Shown piece after piece: positions 23,699-26,371 of a stretch of DNA of 26,371 nt. Within the stretch, counting starts at the first letter, position 1; each line of letters starts with the position of its first letter. Below the pieces are notes generated by a model. It was not told the origin of the DNA. It made no database searches and saw only the letters and a program-made list of their open reading frames with translations. The position numbers were made by a program, and so were the translations under genes. Origin of the DNA: Anaerocolumna jejuensis DSM 15929 (GTDB lineage Bacteria > Bacillota > Clostridia > Lachnospirales > Lachnospiraceae); contig NZ_FRAC01000050.1 in the NCBI RefSeq assembly GCF_900142215.1, positions 1 to 26,371 of the forward strand. The letters are read 5' to 3'.

Positions 23699-25072
23699 AT
23701 GAAGAAAATAGAATTTCCCGCGGATTTTATATTCGGCACGGCTACCAGTGCGGCGCAGCTGGAAGGCGCCAGCCTGGAAGACGGAAAAGGTTTATCCATC
23801 TGGGATGTCTTTGCAAGAATTCCAGGGGCCATAGCGGACGGAACTACACCGGATATTGCCTGCGATATGTACCGGTCTTATGAAGAGGACCTTAAGCTTG
23901 CCGGAAAGCTGAATATGGAATCCTTCCGGTTCTCCTTTTCCTGGTCACGCATCCTGCCGGAGGGCAGGGGAAGGGTAAATCAGAAGGGGCTTGATTACTA
24001 CAAAAGGCTCATAGACAGTATCCATCAAAACGGCATGGTGCCCAATGCCACCATATACCACTGGGACCTGCCTTATGAACTGGAGAGGGAAGGGGGCTGG
24101 CTGAACCGGGAAGTGGTAAAATGGTACGGGGAATATGCAAGCCTTCTCTTTCATACCTTTGGTGAGAGCATTCCTTTATGGGCAACGGTCAATGAGCCCA
24201 TTGCCACCTATGTGGGCTATGCACTGGGGCAATTTGCTCCGGGCAGAAGGTCGGAGAGCTTTGGAAGACAGGCAAACCATCACTTGCTTTTAGCCCACGG
24301 TGAGGGAGTGAAACGCTTCCGGGAAGCCGGCTTAAAGAACAGCAGGATAGGCATGGTAGTAGATATCTGGCATCATCATCCCTTAAGAGCCGGCAGCAAA
24401 GAGGATAGGGAGCTTGCCGAGCTGGAGAATGAAAAGACCTACCGCTCTTATTTGAATCCTGTTTTCCAGGGATGCTACAGTGAAAGGCTTCTGGAATATA
24501 TGAAGGAGAATAACTGTATGCCTGTTATGGAAGAAGGGGATATGGAAAGAATAAAGCAGCCTCTGGATTATTTTGGCCTGAACTGCTATAACAGGGTCCT
24601 TTCCTGTGCCGATTCTGAATTGTTAAAGCCCAGGAAGGAGAATGGCCAGGGCGGAAACTTTCTGGAAAATGGCAGTGAATTCTATCCCAAGGCTGTCTAC
24701 GATGCCATCGGAATCCTGAACAGGGAATATAAAATCGGGATTCCAATCTACATAACAGAGAACGGAACCTATAACTGTTCAGAGGAGGTTACAGCAAAGG
24801 GAAAAGTTCATGATACCCAGCGTATCCGCTACATACAGGGATTTTTGTACTGGATTCATAAAGCAATGGAGGAAGGGGCGGATATCCGGGGATATTACCT
24901 CTGGTCCCTGTTGGATAACTGGGAATGGAGTGCCGGCTATACCTATCGTTTCGGACTGGTCCATACGGATTTTAAGACCCAGGAAAGGATAGTAAAGGAC
25001 AGCGCTCTGTGGTTTAAGGAAATGGTCAAAAACAGAGGCTTTGTACCGGAGGATGAATATACCGGGGAATGA
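23699..25072 (+). CDS. GH1 family beta-glucosidase
   Basis: A 457-aa cytoplasmic glycosidase of family GH1 that removes beta-linked glucose (or galactose, or a 6-phospho form) from short saccharides or glycosides. It begins FPADFIFGTATSAAQLEGAS; acid/base E166 is in TVNEP, nucleophile E354 in YITENGTYN, and the aglycone/glycone signature DNWEWSAGYTYRFGLV lies at about 406-421. W410 at the end of WEW, with no Ser/Lys/Tyr phosphate-binding signature seen, favours a non-phosphorylated substrate, consistent with ABC rather than PTS uptake. AAAGGAG lies 7 bases before the ATG. It ends 22 bp from the convergent LysR gene with no clear terminator between. Confidence 0.93.
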   Translation: MKKIEFPADFIFGTATSAAQLEGASLEDGKGLSIWDVFARIPGAIADGTTPDIACDMYRSYEEDLKLAGKLNMESFRFSFSWSRILPEGRGRVNQKGLDYYKRLIDSIHQNGMVPNATIYHWDLPYELEREGGWLNREVVKWYGEYASLLFHTFGESIPLWATVNEPIATYVGYALGQFAPGRRSESFGRQANHHLLLAHGEGVKRFREAGLKNSRIGMVVDIWHHHPLRAGSKEDRELAELENEKTYRSYLNPVFQGCYSERLLEYMKENNCMPVMEEGDMERIKQPLDYFGLNCYNRVLSCADSELLKPRKENGQGGNFLENGSEFYPKAVYDAIGILNREYKIGIPIYITENGTYNCSEEVTAKGKVHDTQRIRYIQGFLYWIHKAMEEGADIRGYYLWSLLDNWEWSAGYTYRFGLVHTDFKTQERIVKDSALWFKEMVKNRGFVPEDEYTGE

Positions 25073-25094
25073 CCGGGTATCAAATGGTACAGGC

Positions 25095-25973
25095 TCAGAA
25101 AACGTGGGTTTTGCACAGCTCAATCAATTCCAGCGCGGAGGAGGTCAGAAATTTATTCTTATGGTAAATGAGGTAGAAGGTCCTCTTGAACCGGATTCCG
25201 TTTAAGGTAAGCTGTTTGATCGCATGGCTGTCCAGATAGGGCTTCACCAGTTTGCAGGATAATACGGAAAGACCGTGGCCTGCGGCAACAGCCTTAATAA
25301 TGGCCTCCGTGCTGATGCTTTCCCAGGAGGGCTTAATGGAAATGCCATGGACAAGCATGGTGCTGTCGAATAATTCTCTGGTGCCGCTGCCTTTTTCTCT
25401 TAAGATAAAGTCATAATCCCTCATTTGCTCCGCATCCAGGGGTTCGCAGCCGGCAAGCTTATGATGGTTTCCGCAGATTAATGCCAGTTCATCCTCCATA
25501 AAAGGACAGCTTAAAATATTCCCATTATGGACAGTGCCTTCAATAAGGGCAAAATCAATCTCATTATTCAGGATTCTTTTCTCGATTTCAGCGGAATTCT
25601 CAATTGTAGCATATACTTTCACATCGGGGCGCTTTTGACGGAACAAGGTAATATATTCCGGCAGCAGATATGTACCAATGGTAATACTTGCACCTATTTT
25701 CACAGGGCTGGAGGCTTCCCAGCCCCTTATATTGTTCTCCATTTCGTCGAACAGGGAGACAAGGTGCGTTGCATATTCCAGAAACTGCTGTCCGGGTTCC
25801 GTCAGATAAAGCTTTCTGGAAATCCTGTCAAACAGCTTAATATGATAATGCTCCTCCAGCTCTTTTATGGCAAGGCTGACCGTAGGCTGGGCAAGATACA
25901 GCTTATCTGCCGCCGCTGTTACGCTTTTATATTTACAAACTGCAATAAAGATAGATAAATGTCTTAATGTCAT
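25095..25973 (-). CDS. LysR-family transcriptional regulator
   Basis: A 292-aa regulator with an N-terminal winged helix (about 1-60: MTLRHLSIFIAVCKYKSVTA, then AQPTVSLAIKELE) and a LysR substrate-binding domain (about 87-290). It resembles the CysL/CysB-type group in its N-terminus. The start at 25973 was chosen because the protein begins MTLRHL as LysR proteins usually do, and because a predicted transcription start near 26003 would leave the upstream ATG at 26003 leaderless; 25991 is possible. Convergent to the GH1 gene. Whether it controls the sugar locus cannot be told: LysR regulators usually act on a divergent neighbour, and here that side is an insertion element. Confidence 0.88.
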   Translation of the reverse strand: MTLRHLSIFIAVCKYKSVTAAADKLYLAQPTVSLAIKELEEHYHIKLFDRISRKLYLTEPGQQFLEYATHLVSLFDEMENNIRGWEASSPVKIGASITIGTYLLPEYITLFRQKRPDVKVYATIENSAEIEKRILNNEIDFALIEGTVHNGNILSCPFMEDELALICGNHHKLAGCEPLDAEQMRDYDFILREKGSGTRELFDSTMLVHGISIKPSWESISTEAIIKAVAAGHGLSVLSCKLVKPYLDSHAIKQLTLNGIRFKRTFYLIYHKNKFLTSSALELIELCKTHVF

Positions 25974-26009
25974 GCTTTTTCCCACTTTCATAATGAAATA
26001 CAAATGAAA

Positions 26010-26038
26010 ATTATAAGTTTATACTATTTTACTTTTAA
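26010..26038 (-). promoter_or_regulatory. Predicted promoter of the LysR gene
   Basis: On the - strand, -35 TTAAAA (26033-26038), 17-bp spacer, perfect -10 TATAAT (26010-26015). The predicted start near 26003 leaves a leader of about 30 bases to the ATG at 25973. It lies only about 50-75 bp from the IS630-type transposase stop. Confidence 0.5.
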
Positions 26039-26086
26039 GAAGGCAGGAAGTAAACTAGTACAATGTTTTTGAATTAACCACCAAAA

Positions 26087-26371
26087 CTATACTCTGATCT
26101 CATCCATCTTGTATTTCCACCGTGGAACAACCGGTGCAGCGTTGACTTCATCCATATACTGATAGATGCGATCTACCAGTTCCTGTTTGGTTTGAACTCT
26201 TATGCCACGCAGGCATACACGAGCAAATTTACCAAAGAACGCTTCTATCATATTGAGCCAAGAGCCGTGTTTTGGTGTAAATACAAATAGGAACCTTCCG
26301 GGCCTTGTTGCAAGATACTCCCTGGTTTTCTTGGATGTATGGACTGTATGATTGTCCAGTACAATCCGAAT
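26087..26371 (-). CDS. IS630-family transposase, C-terminal part (cut by window edge)
   Basis: Open from the window edge to TAG at 26087-26089, giving 94 residues on the - strand. It contains IVLDNHTVHTSKKTREYL (second catalytic aspartate region) and FTPKHGSWLNMIEAFFGKF (the glutamate of the DDE triad), followed by a C-terminal end WKYKMDEIRV. This is the DDE_3 domain of IS630/Tc1-mariner-type transposases. The N-terminal half is outside the window. No terminal inverted repeat could be fixed in 26016-26086. Confidence 0.88.
   Translation of the reverse strand: MRIVLDNHTVHTSKKTREYLATRPGRFLFVFTPKHGSWLNMIEAFFGKFARVCLRGIRVQTKQELVDRIYQYMDEVNAAPVVPRWKYKMDEIRV

Overview
The window looks like a chromosomal stretch of a low-to-mid G+C Clostridia, most likely a Lachnospiraceae-type anaerobe. 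This is an inference from strong AGGAGG-type ribosome sites, LplA/LplB/LplC-type sugar ABC transporters next to a membrane-bound AraC sensor, and the style of the Kdp and BlaR-type genes. The two ends are cut through transposases of different families: the 3' end of an IS110-type gene on the left (+) and the 3' end of an IS630-type gene on the right (-).

Left half (about 0.4-10.97 kb, all on the - strand) is a potassium module. Transcription runs from kdpD (8171-10870) through kdpE, a decapitated blaI remnant and a blaR1-like M56 metalloprotease gene to a terminator at 4912-4958. A second unit then starts: a 30-aa hydrophobic peptide gene, kdpF (25 aa), kdpA, kdpB and a 115-aa membrane protein of unknown function. 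kdpC is absent from the place where it is expected. Both units begin with the same arrangement: a 19-bp tandem box (two ATYTTAAY half-sites 11 bp apart), exactly 42 bp, then an extended -10 (TGCTAYACTGT). This looks like a KdpE-controlled pair of promoters. KdpD also carries an SxS-X20-FTAxF motif in its USP domain, resembling the c-di-AMP motif described for Staphylococcus aureus KdpD.

Right half (about 11-26 kb) is a carbohydrate uptake and breakdown locus. A membrane-anchored AraC-type sensor-regulator (-) diverges from a + strand gene series: lipoprotein binding protein 1, two permeases, a DUF5722-like putative glycosidase, a second near-duplicate lipoprotein binding protein with its own copy of the promoter, a large GH106-like (alpha-L-rhamnosidase type) protein and a GH1 beta-glucosidase. 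A convergent LysR-type regulator (-) closes the locus. The three hydrolases lack signal peptides, so the likely logic is import of an oligosaccharide or glycoside followed by cytoplasmic trimming. No transporter ATPase is encoded here, so a shared MsmX-type ATPase elsewhere is presumed.

The points most worth a second look are the kdp operon without kdpC but with an unknown membrane protein in its place, the twin KdpE-type promoters, the headless blaI lying in frame behind kdpE, the duplicated binding protein with its promoter, and two separate tandem-repeat tracts inside and just after the GH106-like gene.
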